Assembly: GCA_024226735.1 (NCBI GenBank)
Contig: JAAELL010000167.1
Location: forward strand, 1-40,450
DNA: 40,450 bases
Direction: 5' to 3'
Origin: a bacterium
GTDB taxonomy: Bacteria > Planctomycetota > UBA1135 > GCA-002686595
The notes below the pieces were generated by a model. It was given only the letters and a program-made list of their open reading frames with translations, was not told the DNA's origin and did not search any database. Shown here piece by piece: positions 7,392-15,003 of the stretch (the stretch's first letter is position 1; the number at the start of each line of letters is the position of its first letter). The translations under genes and the position numbers were made by a program.

Positions 7392-7954
7392 AAGCGCTCA
7401 CCGCACTCGCGTGTCTCTGCTCGGCTTGGGGTTGCCGCGCTGCCGGACCGGACTTTCGGCCGCTCGTCGGCGTCGACGGCAGTCTCGCCCGGGAGGTTGA
7501 CGGCGGAAGCGATGTGGGGGTCGGCTACGCGCTCGTCGCGGACATCGTGCCGCTGTCCGAGCGCTGGAGCCTCGCCCTTGCTTTCCTCGACAGCGACTTC
7601 GAACACGAGGACGAGCGCGGCGTGCGAGTCGAGGTGCTGCGCCTGCAGCTGCGCTGGCACGGGCTCGTCTCGTTGAACTCGGCGTACGGTCCGGAGGACG
7701 AGCATCCGGGCTACCTGGCAGTCGGCGTCGGCTCCGTCCTCGATGCGCACGGAGCTGGGGGAACCGACTACGAGGACGGCGACTACGTCGACCTCGAGGT
7801 CGGTTGGCGTTGGGCGATCGACAAGCGAGGCTGGGTGCTGTCGGCCGGATTGAATCTGAGCTATGTCGACGTCGAGGAGGACTCGGGGAAGCCGGACGTG
7901 ACCACCGAGGCGTTTCGCGGTGCTCTCCTGTTCGGAATCCACTGGGGCGTCTGA
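7388..7954 (+). CDS. Small exported beta-barrel-like protein
   Basis: A 188-residue protein starting in an ATGA overlap with the esterase gene, so it is probably co-translated. It has a short signal-like N-terminus (MKALTALACLCSAWGCRA); the cysteine at 16 does not sit in a standard lipobox. The body alternates polar and hydrophobic residues (WSLALAFLDSDFEHED, VRVEVLRLQLRWHGLVSL, YVDLEVGWRWAID, WVLSAGLNLSYVDVEE, FRGALLFGIHWGV), as in small outer-membrane barrels of the PagL/OmpW size class. No family recognised with confidence; function unknown. Confidence 0.75.
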   Translation: MKALTALACLCSAWGCRAAGPDFRPLVGVDGSLAREVDGGSDVGVGYALVADIVPLSERWSLALAFLDSDFEHEDERGVRVEVLRLQLRWHGLVSLNSAYGPEDEHPGYLAVGVGSVLDAHGAGGTDYEDGDYVDLEVGWRWAIDKRGWVLSAGLNLSYVDVEEDSGKPDVTTEAFRGALLFGIHWGV

Positions 7955-8009
7955 GTCTCGCGCGGGCTCGGTGCTCGCAAAACCGCGAGACTCCGTGTCT
8001 AGTGCGGCG

Positions 8010-8504
8010 ATGGACACACAATCAGGCGGAACCGACGCGCCCGGCACGCTCCTCGCGGAGCTCGACGGTGTCTGGCGCGGTGAGGGCGTCGGCGACTTTC
8101 CGACGATCGAGCGCTTCGACTACTCCGAGGAGCTGAGCTTCGACGTGCGGGCGAGCGAGTCGCTCCTGCACTACGTCCAGCGCACTCACCTGGTGGACGG
8201 TGAGCCGAGTCACTCCGAGTCCGGCTTCGTGCGCTGGCTCGAGGACGGAGCGATCGAAGTGTCGAACGCGCAGAACAGCGGGCGCGTCGAGGTGCTGCGC
8301 GGCAAGGTGACCGGTCGACCCGGAGCGTGGACGCTCGAGCTCGAAGCGCACGTGCTCGGACACGACGCGCGCGTGCTCCAAACGCGCCGGTCGCTGCGGC
8401 TCGCCGGGGATCGACTGATGTACGTCATGGAGATGAAGACCAACACGACCGACGAGCCCGTCCTTCTGCAGCATCTGTCCGCACGGCTCACGCGTTCGTC
8501 GTAG
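8010..8504 (+). CDS. Nitrobindin-like heme-binding beta-barrel (THAP4-type/DUF1794)
   Basis: A 164-residue protein. LDGVWRGEGVGDFPTIERFDYSEELSF near residues 17-45 matches the signature GxWxGxGxGxYPTI of nitrobindins. These are small soluble ten-stranded barrels that bind ferric heme and are linked to NO or peroxynitrite handling. HYVQRTHLVDGEPSHSESGFVRW continues the family pattern. The C-terminal HLSARLTR supplies a histidine in the region where the family's axial heme ligand lies. The start at 8010 is 55 bases after the previous stop; longer in-frame starts overlap that gene and add no domain. No good ribosome site is visible. Confidence 0.8.
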   Translation: MDTQSGGTDAPGTLLAELDGVWRGEGVGDFPTIERFDYSEELSFDVRASESLLHYVQRTHLVDGEPSHSESGFVRWLEDGAIEVSNAQNSGRVEVLRGKVTGRPGAWTLELEAHVLGHDARVLQTRRSLRLAGDRLMYVMEMKTNTTDEPVLLQHLSARLTRSS

Positions 8505-8675
8505 CGGGCGCGCAATGGCCAACGCTTGGACCTGGCGCGGCAACTGGACGCAGGGAATGAAGCGTATGAGGGGTCCGGGCGTGGGGATACGCACGGGCTC
8601 CCTGAGTTCGTAGGTCTCCTGGCGAGCGCCTCGAAATGAGCATTGTTCGGATCCTTACGGTGGGGAAAGCCCTAG

Positions 8676-8736
8676 CCCCCCCAAGAATCGAATCTCTGCT
8701 TAGCCTGGGGGGGACAAAACGGGCAAAGAGTGCCCG
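8676..8736 (+). promoter_or_regulatory. Two stem-loops in the leader of the following gene
   Basis: CCCCCCCA (8676-8683) can pair with TGGGGGGG (8706-8713), and CGGGCA-AAGAG-TGCCCG (8720-8736) forms a second perfect 6-bp hairpin, 37 bases before the ATG at 8773. They may be a leader structure or the end of the preceding transcript. The rest of the 8505-8772 gap shows nothing I can name. Confidence 0.25.
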
Positions 8737-8772
8737 GCGTGGATCCGTCTATCAGCCATCGAGGCACCAATC

Positions 8773-10269
8773 ATGATTCGACTCTCGAACATCGTGGGTG
8801 GAGCGTTTGCTCTCGCCCTCCTGGGCGTTCCCGCCCTAGGACAAGATCTCACCAACCAGGACGAATGCTCCCAGGCCCAGCTCGACGTGCGCGTCGGCGA
8901 CGGCTCGTTCGGTTGGGACAACTCGGGAGCGACGACCGGGGCCGACGGGCAGGCCGAGGCCTCTTGCTACTCGTTCGGCACGGACGACATCGCGAGCGAC
9001 ATCTGGTTCGTGTGGGAGGCGACCGTCGACGGTACGGTCGACATGTCCACGTGCGCCAGCGCTGGCAACACCGACACGAAGCTCGCGGCCTACCCCGGAG
9101 ACTGTTGTCCCGCGGACGGGACGTCGCTGGCCTGCAACGACGACGCGTGCAGCACGCTTTCGCAGATCTCTTTCGCGGTCGCCTGCGGCGAGTCGTACAT
9201 GATCCAGATCGGCAGCTTTCCCGGCAGCTCCGATGGCGCGGGGGTGATCGACGTCGCTCAGACAGGGTCGCCGTGCGGAGGAACTACGGCATGGACGCAG
9301 TCGACCGTCAACAACGTCATCACGACAGGCGTCGTGTGCGTGGCGGGCGAGAGTAGCGCGTGGCGCCTTTACGATCCGGCCACACAGGGCGTCGCGGGGG
9401 ACTTCGAGATCATCGACGTGACCTTTGCGATTCGGGAGGCCACTTCGGTCAGCGGTACGCAGATGGCGACGGTTCGGGTGCGGGACGGCAGTGGATTCCC
9501 GACGATCGCCAACATGCCCATCCTCGACGAGGTCGACTTCATCGTGGTGGATCAACTGAACACCTTCATGACCGTCCCCGTTTCGACCGGCCTCATTCCC
9601 GCCGGGACACCGATCGCGATCGAGTTGGTTTCGCTGAACCTAGCCGGCACAAACGTGTTGATCCCGGGGTTCAATCTCTTGGGCCAGACAGCACCGAACT
9701 ACATCAGCACACCTGTTGAGTGCGGTCCCGTGCTCGACCCGACGGACATGGACGTGTTCCAGCCGGGCAGACACCTCATCCTCGACTGCACGAGCCTCGA
9801 GGCCCCGGCGCCGCCCGACGACTCGATCGGCTGCAACTACTGCAACCCCGCCGTCCCCAACACGACCGGCAACCCCGGCACGATCGCCGCCAACGGCAGC
9901 ACCGACCTCGGCGACAACGACGTGACGCTCACCGCGAGCGACCCGCCGCTGGACCCGTTCGGCTGCTTCCTCGCGGGTCCCGGGCCGGGGACGTTCGTGC
10001 CGCCGAGCAGCGACGGCATCTTCTGCCTCCTCGGTGGGAATTCCGAGCACCTCGGCCGCTACGACGGCGACACCTTCGACACCGGCGTGACGGGCACGGG
10101 CTCGCTCGTGATCGACGTCGACGCCGTCCCGATCGCTGGCGACAACGTCGGCACGCCCGGCCCGTTCGAGCGCGCGCTGCTGTCGGGCGAGACCTGGAAC
10201 TTCCAGTGCTGGTACCGCGACAGCGGCTCCAACAACTTCACGGACGCGATCGCGATCCTGTTCCAGTAG
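8773..10269 (+). CDS. Secreted protein with DTKL-type beta domain and shared C-terminal module
   Basis: A 498-residue protein with a clear signal peptide (IVGGAFALALLGVPALGQ) and GAGG 8 bases before the ATG. Residues about 28-170 form a cysteine-containing beta domain (ASCYSFGTDDIASDIWFVW, STCASAGNTDTKLAAYPGDC, LACNDDACSTLSQISF), a pre-peptidase-like pattern common in planctomycete exported proteins. Residues about 175-335 form a second beta domain of unknown type. The C-terminal module spans about 353-498 (CNYCNPAVPNTTG, DPFGCFLAG, GETWNFQCWYRD, NNFTDAIAILFQ). The cysteine near the module start suggests disulphides outside the cell. No catalytic motif seen. A rho-independent terminator follows. 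Confidence 0.85.
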   Translation: MIRLSNIVGGAFALALLGVPALGQDLTNQDECSQAQLDVRVGDGSFGWDNSGATTGADGQAEASCYSFGTDDIASDIWFVWEATVDGTVDMSTCASAGNTDTKLAAYPGDCCPADGTSLACNDDACSTLSQISFAVACGESYMIQIGSFPGSSDGAGVIDVAQTGSPCGGTTAWTQSTVNNVITTGVVCVAGESSAWRLYDPATQGVAGDFEIIDVTFAIREATSVSGTQMATVRVRDGSGFPTIANMPILDEVDFIVVDQLNTFMTVPVSTGLIPAGTPIAIELVSLNLAGTNVLIPGFNLLGQTAPNYISTPVECGPVLDPTDMDVFQPGRHLILDCTSLEAPAPPDDSIGCNYCNPAVPNTTGNPGTIAANGSTDLGDNDVTLTASDPPLDPFGCFLAGPGPGTFVPPSSDGIFCLLGGNSEHLGRYDGDTFDTGVTGTGSLVIDVDAVPIAGDNVGTPGPFERALLSGETWNFQCWYRDSGSNNFTDAIAILFQ

Positions 10270-10289
10270 GCGCTCGGCGCCGATCCCAA

Positions 10290-10330
10290 CGCCCCCACCC
10301 GTGCCGCAAGTGGCTGGGTGGGGGCGTTTT
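10290..10330 (+). terminator. Rho-independent terminator
   Basis: Arms CGCCCCCACCC and GGGTGGGGGCG (11 bp, perfect, 15-base loop) are followed directly by TTTT, 20 bases after the stop of the secreted protein gene. Confidence 0.85.
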
Positions 10331-10334
10331 CGTA

Positions 10335-10376
10335 TCGTGTAGGCCCAGTCGTGTGGGCCCAGTCGTGTAGGCCCAG
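10335..10376 (+). repeat. Three tandem 14-base repeats
   Basis: TCGTGTAGGCCCAG, TCGTGTGGGCCCAG and TCGTGTAGGCCCAG lie head to tail between the terminator and the lipase ribosome-binding region. Units 1 and 3 are identical and unit 2 differs by one base. Each holds GGCCCA or GGGCCC. They could be a cluster of regulator sites or simple slippage products. Confidence 0.8.
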
Positions 10377-10400
10377 AGGAGAGAGTGAGGAGAGAGAAAC

Positions 10401-11507
10401 ATGAGTGGCATCTTCGACACGGACACTCGTCCGGGGACCGCGCTGTGCCTGTCCGGTGGTGGCTATCGCGCCATGCTCTTCCACACGGGAGTGCTCTGGC
10501 GCCTCTACGAGCTCGGACGGCTCGAGGGGCTCGCGCGCGTCTCGAGCGTATCGGGCGGTTCGCTCACGGCCGCCGTCCTGGCACTGAAGTGGGAGAGGTT
10601 GAGCTTCGACCCGGCTCGCACGCGCGAGGACTTCGTGCCGCTCGTCGTCGAGCCTCTGCGCGCGATGGCGAGTCGCACGGTCGACCGCGGCGCGGTGCTC
10701 GGCGGGGCGCTGTGGTTCGGGACGGCGAGCTCCAGGGTGCGCAAGGCCTACAGCAAGCACCTCTTCGGGGATGCGACGCTGCAGGATCTGCCGGACGAGC
10801 CGCGCTTCGTGATCAACGCGACCAACGTCCAGTCCGGGGCGCTGTGGCGCTTCTCGAAGCCGTACATGCGCGACTACCGCGTCGGCAAGTACCCCAACCC
10901 ACGCATCGAGATCGCGCAGGCCGTCGCGGCGTCGTCGGCGTTCCCGCCCGTGCTGTCGCCAGTCGAGATGGAGCTCGACCCGAGCAAGTTCGAGCCCGGC
11001 ACGGGTCAGGACATGCAGCGCGAGCCGTTCACGCGCGACGTGGTGCTCTCCGACGGCGGCGTCTACGACAACATGGGGCTCGAGACGGCCTCGTCCTTCG
11101 AGACGCTGATCGTGAGTGACGCGGGGGGCAAGACCCAGCCCGAGGCGAAGCCGAAAGGCGACTGGGCGCGACACGCGATTCGCGTGCTGGGCCTGATCGA
11201 CAACCAGGTCCGCAGCCTGCGCAAGCGCGAGCTGATGGCGGCCTTCGACGGGGGACGGCGCAAGGGCGTGTTCTGGAGCATGAGCACGAACCTCGCCGAC
11301 TATGGCCTGTCCGACAGCCTCGACTGCCCGCACGAGCGCACGCTGGCCCTGGCCGCGGTCCCGACGCGCCTCGCGGCGATGGATCGCCGGCTCCAGAATC
11401 GCGTGATCAATTGGGGCTACGCCGCGTGCGATGCCGGCGTGCGCAGGCGCGTCGACACGAGCCTGCCCCCGCCGCAGGGGTTCCCCTACCCGTCCGCGGG
11501 CGTCTGA
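10401..11507 (+). CDS. Patatin-like phospholipase/acyl hydrolase
   Basis: A 368-residue protein without a signal peptide, so probably cytoplasmic or peripheral. Patatin-fold Ser-Asp dyad hydrolases cleave acyl chains from lipids. Visible motifs are the oxyanion loop LSGGGYRA (residues 17-24), the nucleophile elbow SSVSGGS with Ser at 51, and the dyad aspartate in LSDGGVYDN at about 218. Ahead of the last motif, IAQAVAASSAFPPVL is the usual conserved helix. The start is supported by the purine-rich stretch GAGGAGAGAG ending 4 bases before the ATG. It stands alone between two secreted-protein genes, with its own upstream region of 14-base repeats. Confidence 0.9.
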   Translation: MSGIFDTDTRPGTALCLSGGGYRAMLFHTGVLWRLYELGRLEGLARVSSVSGGSLTAAVLALKWERLSFDPARTREDFVPLVVEPLRAMASRTVDRGAVLGGALWFGTASSRVRKAYSKHLFGDATLQDLPDEPRFVINATNVQSGALWRFSKPYMRDYRVGKYPNPRIEIAQAVAASSAFPPVLSPVEMELDPSKFEPGTGQDMQREPFTRDVVLSDGGVYDNMGLETASSFETLIVSDAGGKTQPEAKPKGDWARHAIRVLGLIDNQVRSLRKRELMAAFDGGRRKGVFWSMSTNLADYGLSDSLDCPHERTLALAAVPTRLAAMDRRLQNRVINWGYAACDAGVRRRVDTSLPPPQGFPYPSAGV

Positions 11508-11595
11508 TCCGAGCGGCGAGGAATTTCCTCGAATCCGCCAGAGATCCGAGCTCCCTACCCCCAAGGTCCGGCAGACAACGTCTCGCCGTTACTCG

Positions 11596-11611
11596 ACTTC
11601 GGTTCCGAAGT
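11596..11611 (+). promoter_or_regulatory. Palindrome upstream of the 961-residue protein gene
   Basis: ACTTCGG-TT-CCGAAGT is an inverted repeat with perfect 7-base arms, directly before AGGAAG (the ribosome site, 8 bases from the ATG). It is either an operator or an RNA hairpin able to mask the ribosome site. No second copy was noticed. Confidence 0.35.
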
Positions 11612-11625
11612 AGGAAGCTTGAATC

Positions 11626-14511
11626 ATGAACATCCGCACGACCCCCCGTTCATCATCCGGTGTCCCCTGGAGCTTGCCGCTGGGAGCGCTCGCATTGGCG
11701 TCGACCAGCTTCGCCCAAGATCCGTGTCGCGTCGTACCCGGCGACTGTTGTGCCGGCCAGCCGGCGCTCGAGGACCAGAACTACACATTCACAGGCCAGG
11801 TCGCCGCCGGTACGGCGTCGCCGCAGGCGTTCGGAGACGCCGTACTCACGCTCTACGACTTCTCCGACTTTTCGAGCGCCACAGCGGGCGTCAACTTCGC
11901 GATCTCGCGCTACAGCGACCCGAGCTGGGACGAGCAGTCGATGGGGAGCATCTTTGGCGTCACGTTCGATGCCTCCGGGAACATCTACACGACCGCGACG
12001 ACGTGCTACCACCAGGACATGATCGCGTCCGCCGGTTCCGGCGGCGTCTACCGCATCGACGGCGTCACGGGCATCGTGTCGATCTTCGCGACCCTTCCGA
12101 ATACCGGACCGGGGCTGGGCAACATCGCCTACGACTGCGCGAACGACCAGTTCTTCGTCACCAACCACGAGGACGGCAGGATCTACCGCCTCGACGCGGC
12201 CGGCACGATCCTGAGCACGTTCGACCACGGTGCGAGCGACGATGGAGTGAACGGATTTGCTCCGCTCGGTGAGCGGCTCTGGGGCGTCGCCGTGCACGAC
12301 AATCGGGTGTGGTACAGCGTATGGGTCGACGACGGCGGCAGGCCGGACGCGACCGCGGACAACGAGATATGGTCCGTCGCGCTGTCCGGCGCGGACTTCT
12401 TCGGCGGTGGGCAGTTCGAGCTGTCGATCGCGCCGCCCTCGGGTGGGGACTACACGAGCCCGGTCTCGGACATCCGCTTCTCGCCGACGGGCTCGATGCT
12501 GGTCGCCGAGCACGGCATGTCCAGCGACACGTCGCCGACCCCGCACGACGCGCGGGTCCGCGAGTACGAATGCATCGGCGGCATGTGGGCGCTGACGAGC
12601 AACACGTTCAGCGTCGGCAGCGTCAACAGCGGCACGAACAGCTCCGGTGGCGTCGACTTCGACTACGGTCCGGGAGGGCGCGTGTGGGCGAGCGCGGACG
12701 CGATGAGCGTCAGCAGCCCGTCCATCTACGGCTTCCAGGGCCTGCCCGCGAGCGGAGGATCCGTGCCGAGCAGCTTCCTCGTGGACTACAACGGCAACCT
12801 GTCCGTGCAGGACAAGACCCTGATCGGAGACATCGCGATCACCTGTCCCGTCGAAGACCCCTGCTGCTTCGACTTCAACGATCAGACCACCCAGGGCTTC
12901 GTGCCGTGTCCGCAGGCGCCCAACGTGAACGTCACGACCGGTTCGCCGGGACCGTCCGGGAGCGCGCAGGATCACTTCCTGCTGTTGGATGACCTGGCCG
13001 GTCCGTCACTCGCGTGCGGTCCGGCTCCGTGCGCCGGCGACTGGCGCCAGCTCGGTCCCTGCGCCGCCCTGTGCTTCGATGAACGGATCATCGAGGACGG
13101 TGTGACGGGCACCTTCCTACCGCTGCCTCCGCGGATCACGATCACCAACGGGAGCATCCGCGCGGCGTGGGTTGCGAACTTCACGATCACCGACGACGAA
13201 GGACCCAACCCGGGCTGGCACTCGGTCTGCGCACCGATCCGTCCCTTGGGTCTGAGCGGGCAGCCGCCGGTCAGCACGAGTGGCGCCTGGCAGATGCTGG
13301 ACGGGGCTCCCGACAGCGACTGGGACGTCCTGCTCGCGAACGTGACCGAGATCCAGCTCGCCGGTGATCCGGTGGGCACCCAGAACGAGCTCTTCGCGTG
13401 GGACAACATCTGCCTGCGCGACGACGTGTGCGACTACTCCGGCGTCAACAAGGACCTGCGCAACGACACGGGGCAGGCCGTCAACGGCGTGGACATCCTG
13501 CTCCAGGGCACTTGGACGCTCGCGAACCTGCGGTTCCACTTCGATGGTGGGTTCTCGTCCTTCCAGATGGTCCCGGTCGGTCCCAACACGATGCTGCGTT
13601 GGACGGGCGGCCAGACGATCGCGCCGAACGGCGTCACCCACGTCGGCTACGCGATGTGGTCCGGGTCGACGACCGTGCTCGGGCTGTTCTGGACCGTCAA
13701 CAGCATTGCGGTCGGATGCGCGCCGCAGTGCAACGTGCGCGGCGGCGATCACCCCGCGACTGGCGACGTGCGGTTCGTGAACGACGTGCTCGCCTGTGAG
13801 TCCGTGCCCCTCTACGTCGGCAACCTCATCGTCGAGTACTACATCGACCCGCCGCCGCTCGCGGACTGGAACGGGACGACTCCGCGTTCGCCGATCGCGG
13901 TCGACGCGATCCCGAACACGATGTGCCTCCAGCCTGGCGAAGAGGACATCCTGTTCATCCCGTCCGCGCCGGACGAGGCCCACTACGCGCTGCTCGTCTT
14001 CGCCGTCGGTCGCGACCCGGCCCTGGCGGGGCCCGACACGACGCTCGACTTCCTGATGCTGCCGGTCGTCGATGGCGGTCCCGCGATCGGAACGGCGTAC
14101 TGCAGCCCGAACGTTTCCAACTCGACGGGCCAGCCCGGCACGCTTGCGGCGTACGGCAGCTCTGTCGTCGCCGACCAGAACGTGGCGCTCCTCGCGAGCT
14201 CGCTGCCGCCGAACCAGTTCGGCTACTTCCTCGCGAGCCCGACGCAGGGTTTCATTCCGAACCCCGGGGGGAGCGTCGGCAACTTCTGCCTCGGCGTCGG
14301 CGACTTCCTGGGCCGCTACAACGGCATGGTGCGCAACACCGGCGCCGCGGGTCAGGCCGCGTTGATCGTCGATCTCACGGGCGTTCCGATCGCGATCGCG
14401 CCCGGCTCGATCGCCATCCAACCCGGAAACAGTTGGAACTGGCAGATGTGGTACCGCGACATCGGGAACACCAACAACTTCACCGATGCAGTGAACATCG
14501 TCTTCCAGTAG
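11626..14511 (+). CDS. Large secreted propeller protein with shared C-terminal module
   Basis: A 961-residue protein with a signal peptide (LPLGALALASTSFAQ) and a good ribosome site. Residues about 90-400 look like a six-bladed NHL/SMP-30-type propeller: GSIFGVTFDASGNIYTT, GVYRIDGVTGIVSIFATLPN, DQFFVTNHEDGRIYRLDAAG, DNRVWYSVWVDDG, SPVSDIRFSPTGSMLVAEHG and VDFDYGPGGRVWASAD. Residues about 405-600 form a domain beginning CCFDFNDQTTQGFVPC, perhaps a jelly-roll fold. Residues about 603-820 contain a domain with NDTGQAVNGVDILLQG. The C-terminal module follows from about 823 (AYCSPNVSNSTG, QFGYFLAS, NSWNWQMWYRD, NNFTDAVNIVFQ). Many cysteines suggest an extracellular protein. No enzyme motif seen; ligand unknown. 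Confidence 0.85.
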   Translation: MNIRTTPRSSSGVPWSLPLGALALASTSFAQDPCRVVPGDCCAGQPALEDQNYTFTGQVAAGTASPQAFGDAVLTLYDFSDFSSATAGVNFAISRYSDPSWDEQSMGSIFGVTFDASGNIYTTATTCYHQDMIASAGSGGVYRIDGVTGIVSIFATLPNTGPGLGNIAYDCANDQFFVTNHEDGRIYRLDAAGTILSTFDHGASDDGVNGFAPLGERLWGVAVHDNRVWYSVWVDDGGRPDATADNEIWSVALSGADFFGGGQFELSIAPPSGGDYTSPVSDIRFSPTGSMLVAEHGMSSDTSPTPHDARVREYECIGGMWALTSNTFSVGSVNSGTNSSGGVDFDYGPGGRVWASADAMSVSSPSIYGFQGLPASGGSVPSSFLVDYNGNLSVQDKTLIGDIAITCPVEDPCCFDFNDQTTQGFVPCPQAPNVNVTTGSPGPSGSAQDHFLLLDDLAGPSLACGPAPCAGDWRQLGPCAALCFDERIIEDGVTGTFLPLPPRITITNGSIRAAWVANFTITDDEGPNPGWHSVCAPIRPLGLSGQPPVSTSGAWQMLDGAPDSDWDVLLANVTEIQLAGDPVGTQNELFAWDNICLRDDVCDYSGVNKDLRNDTGQAVNGVDILLQGTWTLANLRFHFDGGFSSFQMVPVGPNTMLRWTGGQTIAPNGVTHVGYAMWSGSTTVLGLFWTVNSIAVGCAPQCNVRGGDHPATGDVRFVNDVLACESVPLYVGNLIVEYYIDPPPLADWNGTTPRSPIAVDAIPNTMCLQPGEEDILFIPSAPDEAHYALLVFAVGRDPALAGPDTTLDFLMLPVVDGGPAIGTAYCSPNVSNSTGQPGTLAAYGSSVVADQNVALLASSLPPNQFGYFLASPTQGFIPNPGGSVGNFCLGVGDFLGRYNGMVRNTGAAGQAALIVDLTGVPIAIAPGSIAIQPGNSWNWQMWYRDIGNTNNFTDAVNIVFQ

Positions 14512-14542
14512 GCGAGAGCCGAAGGCGGTTGTGAAGCGCCGC

Positions 14543-14577
14543 GAGCCGGGCCGGAGTGATCTCCGGCTCGGCTCTTT
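14543..14577 (+). terminator. Rho-independent terminator
   Basis: A 14-bp stem (GAGCCGGGCCGGAG with one G-U pair) and loop TGAT are followed by TTT, 31 bases after the stop of the 961-residue protein gene. Confidence 0.75.
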
Positions 14578-14657
14578 CGTGGACAGTCCGTCTATTCCGT
14601 GGACGAGCCGGATCTGCCGGAGGATTGATTCGACAGGAGCACGAGCCGTCCGAATGA

Positions 14658-14981
14658 GGGCCAGGGAGCACTACCGCTCCCCGGCCTGCATCACACCACT
14701 ACGACCCTCTGCTCGCAGCCGAATCCGCGCTGGCCTGGTCAAGCAGCCCGCTCGTGCACGCCGAGGGCAAGCGCGAAGGCCTCCTGCGGTATCGCCTGAT
14801 CCCCCAGGTGCTCGCGTTCGTCTGCTACCACCTCTCGTGGTTGCTGTACGTGATCCGGCCGCACTGGAGCTACCGTCTCCATGCGCAGTTCGCGCCGACC
14901 TCCTTTCGGCGCATCGGGCTCGACGAACGCGAACACAAGCTCGAGAGCCTGGCCCGCATGATGCAGCCGCGATTCGCGTGA
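14658..14981 (+). pseudogene. Remnant of an alternative-oxidase-like diiron membrane protein
   Basis: The frame is open from the base after the stop at 14655 to a stop at 14981, but the only start is an internal GTG at 14754. The translated part HHYDPLLAAESALAW, then LLRYRLIPQVLAFVCYHLSW and YVIRPHWSYRLHAQFA, resembles the membrane helix and following segment of alternative (ubiquinol) oxidases. It then jumps to IGLDEREHKLESLARM, which resembles the last iron-binding helix (compare DEAHH in that family). The intervening helix carrying other iron ligands is missing, so an in-frame internal deletion plus loss of the 5' end is the simplest reading. A hairpin (14659-14686, one mismatch) sits at the truncated edge. 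Identity is moderate; non-functionality is fairly likely. Confidence 0.45.
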
Positions 14982-15003
14982 TCGCCGGCAGCGGCAAACC
15001 GCT

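Noticed and set aside
14691..14701. TCACACCACTA, complementary to the element end, at the edge of the oxidase-like remnant
   Set aside because: It is only an 11-base match, and the bases read naturally as coding sequence (HHYDP) of the remnant; chance is likely enough that I did not call an element here.
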